This document shows positions 52,232-64,000 of a stretch of 64,000 nt of DNA, piece after piece. The DNA is from Dermanyssus gallinae (taxonomy: Eukaryota; Arthropoda; Arachnida; Mesostigmata; Dermanyssidae), in the NCBI GenBank assembly GCA_003439945.1, contig QVRM01005919.1, forward strand, positions 186,001 to 250,000. The letters are read 5' to 3'. The notes beneath the pieces are model-generated. The model was not told the origin of the DNA and did not search any database. It was given only the letters and a program-made list of their open reading frames with translations. The stretch's first letter is position 1; every line of letters starts with the position of its first letter. A program made the translations under genes and the position numbers.

Positions 52232-53391
52232 CTGAATTTGGTCGTAGCAACAGACAGGGCCTGATTGTCGCGCTAGACCAGCAGAAGCAGCGTTGGTGGT
52301 AGTGGTGGTGGCACGACTTTAATCGGGTAAACTGGGGCGACGGTTGAGGAGGAGGAGGAGGAGAAGCAGCAGCAGCACCCCCATAATCTAGACACACAGG
52401 CGTAGCAGGCGGTTTGCCGGCTCCGTGCGTTGCTACTCTCGTCGTTGTCGAGCCGGATTGGCACGAGACGCTCGAGGCCGCCGCCGCCGAACGCGCATCC
52501 ATTCCTACGCTGGAGGCGACCCGACCAACGACCGGGCCAACGACCGAGGCGCTGCGATACCGCGCCCAGCACCAACGACCGATCCGTATACATCCGGCTA
52601 ATGTCCTTAACCGCCTCAGGCTGGACCCGACTGGCCTGGCCTCGGCATACGCGTATTAGAACGGCAGTAGTGATGGCTGGCAGTAGAAAAGCTTGCGGCG
52701 TTTTCCCGTTCTTCCCTCTCGTCTTCTAACTATTCCTCCCCCCTTCCCCTCCTCCCTCCCGGTCTGGGCCTTGCTCCCTCTCTCTCTCAATCCTCTCAAC
52801 ATCAGTTACTCCTCGTTCCGATCGACCCAGCCTTCTTCCTTCGTCAGCCCCTTAGTCGTCGTCCTTCCTTGCGTTCTCCTCAGAGCTTCTTCCCTCTCAT
52901 GGCCGTCGACGTCGTCGTCGTCGTCAAGCAGGCAGACGACAAAACGGCGGCTGTAATAGCCAAAAACAACAACAATAACAACAACAACAACAAACAGACT
53001 GATAACACAACAAGGTCATTTCCTCTGCACAATTATAAACGATCTACAGCATAAAGCACGCATACCCTACTAATCAATAGTAAATCGAGACGACAACTAA
53101 CTAAAAGAAGACGTGCCTGTGTGCGAGTGAGCAGCAACTGCAAAGCCTTCGAAATATTGCAGCGGCAGCAAAAATGCGGGCCAAAAGAAGAACCGTGTTG
53201 CTAACTATTGTGTGTCCTCAGTTTAACGCGCGGTTTAGCAAACACAACATAGTATGAGTTAACAAAAGCCCTCGAAAAATTCGTACCGTAACAAATGACA
53301 CTACCAGAAACACTAGAAATGCCAAAACCACCATTTCTGTCCGCTAACATTGTTGACATTTCTTTGCCGATTTACTTCCGTGTCATTTCAG

Positions 53392-53455
53392 GAACCCGAT
53401 GGACAGAAAACCAATAACGGCATTCACTACCGACTGCAGTTGCTTTACGCTAACG
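53392..53455 (+). CDS. COE/EBF transcription factor, exon 3
   Basis: 64 bp between TTTCAG and GTATGT. It encodes EPDGQKTNNGIHYRLQLLYA then N and the first base of a Gly codon. KTNNGIHYRLQLLY is the invariant core of the COE DNA-binding domain. The upstream EKEH/EPDGQ junction has exactly the spacing of EBF1 (EKEKEANSEKTNNG), which confirms the splice between exons 2 and 3. It enters in phase 0 and leaves in phase 1. Confidence 0.97.
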
Positions 53456-54624
53456 GTATGTACGCATTGATCCGTTTCGCCGATCATGCTATAACTTTAA
53501 TTTAGAAACCTTATGTGCTTAAGATGCGAGTCAGCTTCGACTGTATAGGCACACTCGCACAATTCACAGCCTTAATCGGAATTATAGTAATTGTAGAGGA
53601 TTTTCGTAGTAAACTACTTTTTTTTCGAAAAGCATAGTAATTAATTTGAATAAAAGTGTTTTATTTTTTTGTACATAAACTCTATGCTACCAGTACACAA
53701 AGTGTACAGAAAATGATACCAGTTATGCTGACGGAATTAATCTAAATTACATATATATATAAATATACATAAGTGGCATCCATATTTTTCGTCGTGACGT
53801 ATTAACGGCGTAAACATCTGCAGCTCTATTGTCAGAAGGCTCATCATGCCATTTTATGCGCAGCAGTTGTAAACAAAATGGGTAAATACAGACTTACATA
53901 TGTTATTACTGCTTATTGAACGGGTATTCCTGAAAGCCAGCATAAATTACGCACTGTTCAGCCATACTGAAAGTACGGAGTTGACCGAAAAATTGCATCA
54001 ACCTCAACTTAGCAGGTTCCGTTGGCTTAAAGTGTGGAATTCTATGGCCATCATACCATAAGCGGCAGCTGACGTTTGGTGCCAATGGAATGAGTTAGCA
54101 GTTGTAGTGTTTCAAAATATGTATGTACGGAGTAGGGGTAGTCGGTGGTCAGAGGTCGTTAAGCTGACGACATATGTATACAGGACCGTATTTGTTAGCG
54201 TGACGAACTCTAAAAGGCTCCAGGAAAGCACGACGGTGATGAAATCGGTATTAGGGTCGTCTTGCTACTGGTTTGACCCCCCTTGATTGGTGGCCCTTCT
54301 CAATGGACAATGAATACTAGCTAAAGCGGCAGGCAGACGGCAGGCCGAAGAGACAGGGCTGCTGCAAACGTGCAAGTTGGTCTACGATTACTCAGGAGGC
54401 CGATCGACGGCTTGCTCTTGTTGTTTAACTGCAAATACAAGTAATCCAATCTCACTCTAATCACCTTTGAGTTGAGTAGTGGTTAAATATGGTTCAGATA
54501 ACTACTACCACTACTACTACACAGTCCATGTACACGTACGAAATGCGTCTTTAATCACTCGAACTCAGCATATCTAAATTACAGCTAACAGACTTATAGA
54601 GTACTGAGCCGAACATGAATTCAG

Positions 54625-54740
54625 TAGTCGTGATCGTTGTTGCTGTTGTTGTGGTGGTGGTTGCTGTTGCCGCCGCTACCTACTGCTGTCGTCGTCGCTA
54701 TTGTTTTTGTTGCTTTTGCTGTTATTGTCCTTGTTGTTTA
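54625..54740. repeat. GTT/GTC/GCT triplet tract
   Basis: Interrupted GTT, GGT, GTC and TGTTTTTGTTGC units. It is the start of the spurious long open frame that continues into the minisatellite. Confidence 0.7.
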
Positions 54741-54858
54741 CGAACAGGCATCAGCAGATCGCCACAGTAGCAACAGTAGACGCAGCTGAGCGACTGAGAT
54801 ATACAGACCGACAGACACATCGACGGAAAGACCGACCATCTCCTCTCGTCTCCCTGAC

Positions 54859-54868
54859 TCCCCCGGGA
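54859..54868. promoter_or_regulatory. Candidate COE-factor binding core, TCCCNNGGGA
   Basis: The palindrome TCCCCCGGGA matches the published COE/EBF core TCCCNNGGGA exactly, inside the gene for such a factor, which would allow autoregulation. About one such match is expected by chance in 64 kb, and the outer ATT/AAT bases of the full site are absent, so support is weak. Confidence 0.2.
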
Positions 54869-55002
54869 GGGGGGGATACCGGGCATTGCAGTGTCAGCCA
54901 CGATGATGCTGTCCGTGTGGCTACCGGCGAAACGACGACGACAATGGTCGTGGTGGCAACAAAGACGGCCGCCGCCGCAAAGAAGAACAAAAAGCAAGCG
55001 CT

Positions 55003-55683
55003 TCCACCCCTTCTGCGCTCCCACCCCCTTCTGCACCCCAACCCCCTTCTGCACCCCAATTCCCTTCTGCACCCCAATTCCCTTCTGCACCCCAACCCCC
55101 TTCTGCACCCCAACCCCCTTCTGCACCCCAACCCCTTCTGCACCCCAACCCCCTTCTGCACCCCAACCCCCTTCTGCACCCAACCCCCTTCTGCACCCCA
55201 ACCCTCTTCTGCACCCCAACCCCTTCTGCACCCCAACCCCTTCTGCACCCCAACCCCTTCTGCACCCCAACCCCTTCTGCACCCCAACCCCTTCTGCACC
55301 CCAACCCCCTTCTGCACCCCAACCCCCTTCTGCACCCCAACCCCCTTCTGCACCCTAACCCCCTTCTGCACCCTAACCCCCTTCTGCACCCCAACCCCCT
55401 CTGCACCCCAACCCCCTTCTGCACCCCAACCCCCTTCTGCACCCCAACCCCCTTCTGCACCCCAAACCCCCCTTCTGCACCCCAACCCCCTTCTGCACCC
55501 CAACCCCCTTCTGCACCCCAACCCCCTTCTGCACCTCAACCCCCTTCTGCATTCCTACTCCCTTCTGCACCCCTATTCCCTTCTGCACCCCTACCCCCTT
55601 CTGCACCCCTACTCCCTTCTGCACCCCTACTCCCTTCTGCACCCCTACTCCCTTCTGCACCCCTACCCCCTTCTGCACCCCAC
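55003..55683. repeat. C-rich minisatellite, 17-18-bp unit, about 38 copies
   Basis: Tandem units of TTCTGCACCCCAACCCCC (18 bp) intermixed with a 17-bp form lacking one C. Toward the right end variant units (CACCCCTACTCCC, CACCCCTATTCCC) cluster from about 55,552. The + strand is almost purine-free apart from GCA and AA. The mixture of 17- and 18-bp units keeps frames open on both strands, so the resulting 100-380-codon frames (LLHPNPLLHPNP, QKGVGVQKGVGV) are artefacts. The G-rich - strand has regularly spaced runs GGGGGTTGGGG suited to G-quadruplexes, and the C strand suits i-motifs. It lies in COE intron 3. Confidence 0.95.
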
Positions 55684-56218
55684 ATTACCCGATCACTCGC
55701 TCGCTTGCCCGCCCGCCTGGCCGTCGTCTGTTCGCCCACCGAGAGGCCGGAAACTCTGCCTCGGCGACGGCTCCAGCAGCAGCAACGGCGGCGGCGCTTC
55801 AGCAGGCAACGGAATAGCTCGTAAAGTATTCGCGGAAAGGATGAATGAATAATACATCAACATTTTATTTATATTGGCTCATGAATGGAAAAAGAAGAAG
55901 AAGACGACGACGATGAAAAAGAAGAGGAAAGAGGAAACGGGAATAGGAGGGTGAAACAAGTACGATGACCGCGCAAAACGAGAGAACGAGAAACTAGAAG
56001 TTGGAGAAGATGAGCGACAATGCTACAAAGAGCCGGTCAGCAGACGGGCAGACACACAGACAGAGATACGAAGGCGGGCCAAGCGGAGCACCAGTGTGTC
56101 AGACAACAACAACCACAACGGGAGCAACCACGATGGCGTAATCGCCGCCGTCGCCAGAGAAGGAATCCCCCCACCACGCACTGGCTCACCCACTTGTTTA
56201 GCTTGTCTCTGTCTGCTT

Positions 56219-56236
56219 CATCATCATCATCATCAT
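56219..56236. repeat. (CAT)n short tract
   Basis: Six CAT units in COE intron 3. Confidence 0.85.
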
Positions 56237-59200
56237 GGTGCTGCTGTAACTACGGATTTGCCTCTCGTGGGGCCATACAGAGCAGCTAAGCAGGGAAAAA
56301 GCAACGCAAACCATCATGAAATCCACAACTCAAAGGGGCCAATTCCCTCTCCTATCTAGCCACTCTGTCTCTGTAACCTCTCCCCCTCTATCTTTCTTTC
56401 TTTCTCCTTGAATGAGTCTTTCCATATCTTACAACCCAGCGATGCTCAACCTCATAGTGTTCCTTTTGTCTCGGTCTGTTTCTTGTTGTTTCTTTCCCAC
56501 CCTGTCAACGCCGCCGTAACGTGAACACGCTAGTCTCTTTTGACACAGGTCATAATGCGGCCACAGAGGGAAGGCGGCAACAGCAGTTCTGGCAACGGCG
56601 TTGGCCATGGCGAACTTTCTAGTCTGTCGTGCCAGACGAGATATCCCGTTCTTCTCAAATTCTGTAGCTCCGCGGTACGCAGACAAAACGCAGTACCATG
56701 GGCGCTAGGGGCAACTGTTAAACGATGGCTGCATTGATGCCAGTCAGTGGCAGTATCAGGAAGCTCAGGTATCAGGAAGCCGGTCAGCTCGCACAGCAGT
56801 GGCAGGGAGAACACACACAATGACAGTTCTCGAGCGGCCGGACCCGCCGACCGTTTGTCGCTTACTTAGGAGAATCAAATGTATCATTGTGTCTGGTTGT
56901 CTGGCTCTCTATTTGCATAATAGCACCATGCCACACGAGACGCAAATGAGTAGACGGGCCTGGCCCTTATGAGGAGACAAAAGAGCACACGACCGTGGGC
57001 GGCAGCAGTAGCAGCAACAACAACAATTGATACTGCAGTTATTTTTCATTTTATTGGGATGGACGTTTTGGGGCAAAATATGACCCAATGCCCGTTTTAT
57101 TGTCTCGCAATATCCGGGAAATTGGCCGCCTATACCAGGAGGAGGAGGAGGAGAGGTATACGAAGCTCACATACATAGGTGGTATGTGCCTTAAATGGTG
57201 CGTCGGTTAATGTCAATACATGCATACATCTTGTGGGCGGTACCCTCTGCATTACGAGACAGAAAATGATGGCCGACAGCAGTTTGAGAAGAGTATGGGC
57301 AGCCAAATTATCCAAACAGCGATAGGGGGCTGATTTGTCGATCGATTGAGTGCGTTGCCGGGTTCAGAGGGGTGGAGGCTCTGGGAAGTTCGTGAGAAGT
57401 CCGCTCGTCGATGGCATGGCGTCCGGTTCATGCCTCTTACCATTTACCTCGCGACGTCGCATTTCTACCTGCATCACTGAGAAGAATTGAAAAAAAATCG
57501 AGTATGTGTGTGTGTGTAAGAGAGAAAGAGGGCGACCTACCGAGAGAGAGAGAGAGATAGAGATCGATAACAGAATTGCGAGCAAATTTGCCAACAACAA
57601 AATTAAAGTGCGGCTCCGCTTCGCTGGTCTTCAGCGTGACATTAACCCCATCACATCTCGTCCTGCTTTGTCACTGCTGCTGCTATCGCCTGCACCCCGC
57701 GCAGGTGTTCCGACCGTCTCAATATATTAAAGCGTCGAACCGCTGAAACATCACGCTGCCGCAGTCAATGCAGGGGGCGCGTCGTTAAGTTGTCGACGAC
57801 TACGCCCCAGCGTGCACCCACCCAACAAAATGCGCGACAGACGTTACACTTACACACGTACGCACTCATCTATAGCGCCTACGTAGCCAGCCAGGAAGCT
57901 ACCTAGCCGACTGGGACCACCCATTCATCGGGGCACTGAGGAGCGTGACAATGGCGCAGTCGCTAACAGATCATGTGTGAATTGATATTCCGCACAGGTC
58001 ATAACCGACACGGTGGCAAGTCGGCGACAGGTCAAGCCCTAGTAGCTGTAGTAGTATTTGTAGAGGGTAGAGGTAGTAGTGATAATTTAACGTTAGTTTG
58101 GCAATGTTGTCAGCCATCCGAGCGAACTCGTTGCAACTCTTCCAACGCACTGGCGACGGACGGCAAAAAGAGATCGGCTTCTGGCCGGCCGGGAGCTTTA
58201 TGTTCGGCGGGGGTTAATATATACATATGTATATTATAGACATATGTGCGTGTGTGTGTTTAGTGTCTGTGTATGCATAGTGTCAATATTGGCACATATA
58301 CGCTTATACAAAATCATATAGATAGACGCCGGCGAGGTTGAGGCGCAAAGGAGCGCACAATACAAACACGGAAATGTCCTGTCCCACCGATATGGCCCCA
58401 CTACGATACCGCAGATCAGCATTTGATCGTCGGCGCAAATAGCTTACACGCGCCGAACACTACGGCCGCTGCTACTAATACAATAAGCTTCGGCTGCTGA
58501 ACTGAACATGACTAACTGCCGTATAAGGGAATATGTAGTTCATTGAAATCGATCCACGACGCTCAACTGTGCGTTTGACTGTGACTGTCACGTATATACT
58601 TTAGGATAAAAGTATAGTAAGGCCATTCGATATTTTGCTGCAGTGCATGGGTCTGGTCACGACGTATCGCGGACCCCAACCGGACGTTTCACGCTACCAC
58701 TACTCATAATTTTGCTGTTAGCATTTCGTTAGTTGGTATTGTTGTGATGGAATTCGATTTGCAAAGGCCACATTGGCGATCGATTGGCGAAAAGGGCTAT
58801 TACTACTGCATGCTTTGTTCTACTTAGTGCAAAGAAGCACATTTTGGGCTTTTCGGGGCTTACAGCTAGTTGTGCTGGACGCATTGCAGTCGAAGCAACT
58901 GCGTATGTCATTTATAGTTAGCAGGGCCTTGAACAACTTTGTTACAAGTTCAATCGCATTCAACCTAACAAGCATAATCACTTTGAGCTGAGGAGGTGGT
59001 AATAACGGCTGGCGTCATACGGTGGTGTCAGGATTTCTTTGTATATGGCGTGATCATGCGAATGAAGTGATTGTGCTGTAGTTTGTACAACATACTTTTC
59101 GGTTTGGATGCCTTCCATGTGCTTTCAACGAATCGAGTTGGTCAAACTTCAGTCTCTCTATCAACTTGTCTACCTTATGTTGTCTGGCCGCTGCTATTAT

Positions 59201-60743
59201 TATCCTGCCACAGGTGTTGATTTTCTATTGTTTCAGTCGGTCAGTTATCCGTTTTAAATTCACTGAATTACGGTTAGTTTACCTAAACCCGTTACATACA
59301 CTTGTTTGTGAACACACGTGTATGTGTACAACGAAATGTGTGAAATTCAACGAGGACTGAAAGTTAACCGTCGTTTGACAGGGCACCGTCCCAGGCTGGT
59401 ATTTGCAATGTAGTAGGCCGAGTAATTTCAAACTCATTCTATTCTGGCTAGCATTAACATAAAAATGTGCTTGAAAAAGCTAATCAGCAAATCAACAGAT
59501 CTATGCGGAGTAACGGAAAGTAAACGCTGCTGGTACTTTGCTGACCGAGGTGTTGACCGACCGACTAAGCAGGTTTGTTGGGTGGACTCGTTGCTTACGC
59601 TCATCGAACACTCGGACACGCGTATTAGTTCCGGCAAAGATATTTGTATAAAGAGCGCTCTGCGCATCGCGCTGAAGTACGCGGGGGAAAGACGACGATG
59701 AAGCCGCAATGCTGCTACCTATTGAAATGTGCGTCTCGTCAAGTCAATATAATGCAGCGCTCCTCTCAATTAGACCATCATTTCACTCTTAACTAGCCGC
59801 TATACATTACTCTACTAGTCAATCGAGTATCAAACTGTTTCCAGTATAGCCTACCAGGCTATGCCGCTTAAGACGAGATAACTCGCCGGACCTTTCCAAA
59901 TGTATACGCGCTGTCATGTTGGGGTGCTACGCGTAGCAGCGTACGTTCGAATGGCCGCATGGGCAAATGGTGGATTCTCTGAGCAAAATAGCTAACAGAC
60001 GCAGCACTTCCATGCACAGTATGTGTGGCGGCGCAGCCTCGATGAGGTGGGGTTCTGCTTTCTTCGGCCAAATCCCGGTGCAAAATTTGCATAAACCCCT
60101 TTCTTGACTTAACCTGTCCCTTCTACTGCTGCTGCTGCCGTTGGCGTTGGCATCGGCGCCTATGTCGATTGGCCTAAAGCTGCCGCCAGGCGCGTCCACT
60201 AGTAACCCTAACGACCTAACAACCCCACGATGCCATTCGTACAGGCCGGCGAGGGAGGAGGGGTGCGGGGTAATCGTCTTCCCTTTTTCTCCTTACTAGC
60301 TTCTCGGCCTATTCCTCCTTATCATTTTCTTCGTATTCGTTGTCGTGTGCTGGCCTCCGTACTCGTGCCCTATGGTCCTGACTGCGGGGTACTCACTCGC
60401 TTCGTTCACGCGCTTCCCGCTCGCGGCCGGCCCGTTAGGCCCGAGCTCTATGGAAGGGGTAGGTGGGCACGGCTCGTTCGCCGTCTGCTATCTTCTGCTG
60501 CTGCTGCTGGTAGGACGGAAACTTTGGATTTTCGCTAAATTGCTCTCGACAGCGACAGCTTTGAGCTTCGCTTGCCTGCCTGCTTGCTTGGGTGGTCTCT
60601 AACTGATTTCAGACGGGCCCGGCCACCAGACGGCATTAATTATCTTTCTTCACACTTTGCCTTGCTCCAGCCGCGCTCGTCACGCTCAGGTTATAACACT
60701 GGTGATTTGCCAAACCTTGCTCCATAATATAGTTCTACTGAGT

Positions 60744-60770
60744 TATATATATATATATATATATATATAT
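60744..60770. repeat. (AT)n microsatellite
   Basis: A pure AT array in COE intron 3. Confidence 0.95.
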
Positions 60771-61444
60771 GACGCGTTTACTCTTAATCTTAAGCACATA
60801 ATACGGTACGACGTAGCGAAATGATTATGTATATTAGGTCGCGTTTTTTTACAATATTATATGTATATACTTGTATAAAAATTAGTATTTATATACGCAT
60901 AGCAGATATGATAGAATCAACAGTATGGAATGCACTTGGTTAGAAGCTTTATGATATCATGGGCTAAACCAGAGAGCTATACGATAAATGATCCATGTAT
61001 ACCTATGTGTAGTTAATCACAATAATAATAACGTAGTGGTTACCGATTTGCATAAAATAGGTTACATCTATCCGCTAGCGGGATGCACCTAGTATTCGCG
61101 ACACCAAGACGCTACCCCTGTCAAATACAAACAATGACAACGTTCTAAGCTGATAATACGAGGTACTTGCTTTAATTAGTGCAGTAAGGATTGCACGTGC
61201 AAGGAGTGCCAGTAGCCGCCGGTTTATTAACATCTGTATTGCATGATTTTTACTGTTAAGTTTGTACACATACAATGCTATATATAGAAAAAAGTCACCG
61301 TCCAGTTAGATTAACAATTCAATCTGCTTCTTCTGTCTAGCTAACCGTGTTAGCTTCAGTTAAACACACTACATATATTGACCCAAAAAACATATACATA
61401 TATATATAATCCTAAATGTATGTGTAATATTTTGTCCCTTTCAG

Positions 61445-61500
61445 GCGTCCGACAAGAGCAGGATCTCTTCGTCAGGCTCATTGACTCCGTCACAAAGCAG
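61445..61500 (+). CDS. COE/EBF transcription factor, exon 4 (3' part of gene beyond window)
   Basis: 56 bp between CCCTTTCAG and GTAGGT. G from exon 3 plus GC gives Gly, followed by VRQEQDLFVRLIDSVTKQ, which matches fly Collier (ARQEQDIFVRLIDSVTKQ) and EBF1 (IRTEQDFYVRLIDSMTKQ). It leaves in phase 0. The next expected peptide (AI(V/I)YEGQDKNPEM) does not occur before position 64,000, so the following intron is longer than 2.5 kb. The zinc-knuckle (H-x3-C-x2-C-x5-C), IPT/TIG and HLH regions lie outside. Running total is 137 residues from exon 1b. Confidence 0.97.
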
Positions 61501-62479
61501 GTAGGTGAATCTTGTGCAGTTGTATATATAGAATTGTATGCACCTAAACGTATATATATATATATAAATGTAATTGTTATGTTTGGGCAGCCGACTAAAA
61601 ATGATCTGCGCAATCGACTCGGTTCGAAATACGGCCATTGTTTCGTTGATATGTGTAAAGCACTGTCTTTCTCGCAAGCGACTCTTTACGAGTTTGATAC
61701 TGGCCATGACGATTTTAATGAAAAATGTGATTTGGTGCAGAAGCCAACCCGTTCGTCGGTTGCCGCATCTTGTAACGCCTGCCTGCCTTCCGCCAATCGG
61801 AAAAGCGAGATCTAACGATACACAAAGAGAGAGAGAGAGAGAGAGAGAGACAGCGGAAAAAAACATATATATGTAGATAAAGAGAGAGCGGAGAAAAATG
61901 GTAGAGAGACCCACAGTCGGAAGGTCGAGTCTTTTGCGTTCATTTCTCATGTCGTGTTGTGTCGGTTGCAAGTTTTGACATCGCCCGTTGGGTCCCGTTA
62001 CAAAAATTCCCGCCACGAGTTCTACTGCTGTTGCTGCTGCTGCCGCCGCCGCCATTGCGGAGGAAGCCATCTCCTCGCTCTCTCGCGGCTCTGCGCTAAC
62101 GGGGCTAGCGTTTGACGCGGCCGCATTCAGCTTCGAGCAGTCAAACTGGTGATGCCGACAATGTCGGCGATCCGGCTCGATCCGGCATCGGGTTGTTGGT
62201 CCATTTAGTTACATTTGCACCTCGCCCAATGACAACCCACCTCGCAATGATGATGATGATGATGACAACAACAACAGCAGCGACGCGGCTATGCGGCGAC
62301 GAATACGACTGTGTACGCTGTGTGTAGTATCACGGTGTACAAACGAACTAACAATACATGCAATTACAAATCACTCTCGAAGTGATCCAATTCAGCATGA
62401 GCGCTCACTCTCTCCCTGTTCTTTCATATGGTCTTCACGGTACCTAGAACCTCATAATGTTCGTTGTTTAGCTGACACC

Positions 62480-62532
62480 TCTCTGCTCTCTCTCTCTCTC
62501 TCTCTTTATATATATATATATATATATATATA
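62480..62532. repeat. (CT)n then (AT)n microsatellite
   Basis: A CT run to about 62,506 passes directly into an AT array at 62,507-62,532. Confidence 0.95.
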
Positions 62533-63841
62533 TTCATGTCGAATTACTACTAGATCCAGCCACTCAAGCCGAAGAGCCGTGAAGAGCAGTGAGGTGTTAT
62601 TTTTTTGTTACGAGTTCATTGTGTCTGTGTAGATGTGTGTACGTATGTCTGCAGTCACGACGAGAATCTCTGTCGTATGCGCGAGCGAGCGCGCACGCCG
62701 CGAGACTCGATGATCGTACGATGCGAGATCCTCTTGAGTAGTGTATGCAGGACGACGACGACGACGAGTAGTTTCGACGAGTGCAATATAGAATGCTACA
62801 TGCATACTCTCATGTACTCAATTCGGTAAAGAATGAGAGCCACTACCAAAGAACACCACACACATTGTCCGTCCGTCTGCCGGAGCTCGCCTCGGTCGCG
62901 CTCGATTCTCTCGCTACTCCACCCCAACGAGTGGGGTGGCGAAGTCATCACCCCCTAATGAGGAGCCAATGTACACTACACACGGCGGCGGCGGCGGCGT
63001 ACGTAGCAGTACATCAAGCACTGGCTCAATGACTTCACTGGCCGACAACTGACAACTCTCGAACTCGCCAGACAGAAACCATGATGCCGCCACCGCCGCT
63101 ACCTCTCCACAGCTTGAGTTAGTTAGCTGTCGAAGGGAAGGGGGCGGGGATAAACGAAGGCGTGGGGGGTATGGTGGGGCTCAATATACACACACACACA
63201 CACCAGGTGAGAATGCAATGCCCGAACTCATAGTCCGCGAGTATGTATCGCAAGTGAGCGCGTTTCGGGTCTCCTCGCGAGTGTGAATAGAGTGAATTGC
63301 TGCTTTGATCTCGCTGCGTCACTGTGACGCCACCGACGTGGCGTGCGCCGACAGGACGTTATCAAACTTGCTATTGTTTCTTTCTGGCTCTGCCTTTTAA
63401 GCGGCGGTTACAGCGCTGACAGACATACGTCGATGTCACACAAGCTCTCTCAAGCAGTAGTAGTCTGAATGTATTGATCTCTGCGGCTGGTGTCTGTAGG
63501 GCCGACGTCGCCGACTGCCGGCGCCGCGCTTCGTCTGGTCTTCCTTAGCCGCTACGAGGAGGAGCAGCAGCAGCAGCGAGTTCCCAGCGAGTTCTACCTC
63601 CTCCTTCGTCCGACGCGGCGGGGGAGCCGCTAGTGCTGCTCGCTGATAGCAAACCAACCGCCGCCGCCACCGCCACCGCAGTCTCGTCACATGGTAGTGG
63701 TGGTGTAGTAGTAACAACTGTCAACGCGCGTACTCGACGTTGAGGTTCGGACGCGCGGCGGGTTGACAGATGGAAATTGTGATTGCGTTAGTTATGTCTC
63801 CGGTCCGGCCGAGCCTTGAATCTTTCAGCACCACCCGCAAG

Positions 63842-63874
<33 letters not shown>

Positions 63875-63897
63875 TAAAGGGAGAGAGAGAGAGAGTG
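63842..63897. repeat. (AT)n then (GA)n microsatellite
   Basis: AT array 63,842-63,861 followed by interrupted GA units to about 63,897. Confidence 0.95.
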
Positions 63898-64000
63898 AGA
63901 ACGAGAGAGGCAGAGGCAAAGAACGAACAAAACAACGGGCGAGCGAAACGAAAATGAAGAAGGTGGGGTGAGTCCGAAGCCAATTGGTTCTTCTTCGCGA

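Larger units (their letters stand above)
53456..61444 (+). other. COE intron 3
   Basis: 8.0 kb, GTATGT to GTCCCTTTCAG, phase 1. It contains the C-rich minisatellite (55,003-55,683), a perfect TCCCNNGGGA core (54,859-54,868), GA- and CT-rich tracts and an AT array (60,744). Open frames at 56,020-56,359, 59,465-59,701 and 59,927-60,199 are not recognised and lack compatible splice pairs. Confidence 0.85.
61501..64000 (+). other. COE intron 4 (incomplete)
   Basis: Starts GTAGGT and continues past the right edge. It contains GA runs (61,827-61,850, 61,878-61,890), GAT (62,247-62,263), CT/AT (62,480-62,532), CA (63,187-63,204) and AT/GA (63,842-63,897) microsatellites. No further COE exon was found on reading all frames. 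Confidence 0.85.

Noticed and set aside
54701..55852. A 383-codon plus-strand frame and several long minus-strand frames across the C-rich region
   Set aside because: They are produced by a 17-18-bp tandem repeat and encode only LLHPNP/QKGVGV-type periodic peptides. No splice or start evidence, and the region is intron 3 of the COE gene.
61574..61815. Open frame after exon 4 as a continuation of the COE protein
   Set aside because: The peptide does not match the expected AI(V/I)YEGQDKNPEM continuation, while GTAGGT directly after VTKQ is a fitting donor.

Overview
This is a eukaryotic, animal window, most likely from an arthropod. The grounds are long introns with GT/AG borders, very abundant CAA/CAG ('opa'-type) trinucleotide runs and (AT)n microsatellites, decayed non-LTR retrotransposons, and one clearly recognisable gene whose peptides read as the arthropod form of a COE/EBF transcription factor (Collier/Knot in flies, EBF in vertebrates). 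The species cannot be fixed from the sequence. A non-insect arthropod such as a mite or other chelicerate is only a guess.

Layout. Positions 1 to about 30,170 are gene-poor. I see no supportable host gene there, only microsatellites, a decayed LINE (about 6,650-8,757) carrying a nested second retroelement fragment, a second copy of that retroelement with an (ATT)n tail (12,286-12,990), a possible tRNA-derived SINE (about 2,635-2,800) and a 1,153-bp nearly perfect foldback element (26,700-27,852).

From about 30,180 to the right edge the + strand carries the 5' half of the COE gene. The canonical N-terminal exon is 34,913-35,049 (starts MMFGLHQ, contains the LKEEPL motif). It joins 47,433-47,586 ([19 protein letters not shown], start of the DNA-binding domain), then 53,392-53,455 (KTNNGIHYRLQLLYANG), then 61,445-61,500 (RQEQDLFVRLIDSVTKQ). 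Junction phases (2, 0, 1, then 0) and alignment to known COE proteins agree without gaps. The zinc-knuckle, IPT/TIG and HLH parts lie beyond the window, so the model is 5'-complete at most and 3'-partial, 137 residues so far.

The most interesting signal is at the gene's N-terminus. Besides the canonical first exon there are two further exon candidates with splice borders that end in the same phase (2) and so can enter exon 2 in frame: a Ser-rich 127-residue exon upstream (31,020-31,399, probably fed by a 5' exon ending at 30,532) and a 57-bp exon (45,854-45,910) that works either as a frame-preserving cassette or as a short alternative start. Together they suggest several N-terminal isoforms, and possibly two or three promoters, for one COE gene. 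Intron 3 also holds a 0.68-kb C-rich minisatellite (17-18-bp unit, 55,003-55,683). The long open frames seen across simple repeats are artefacts of repeats and are not listed as genes.
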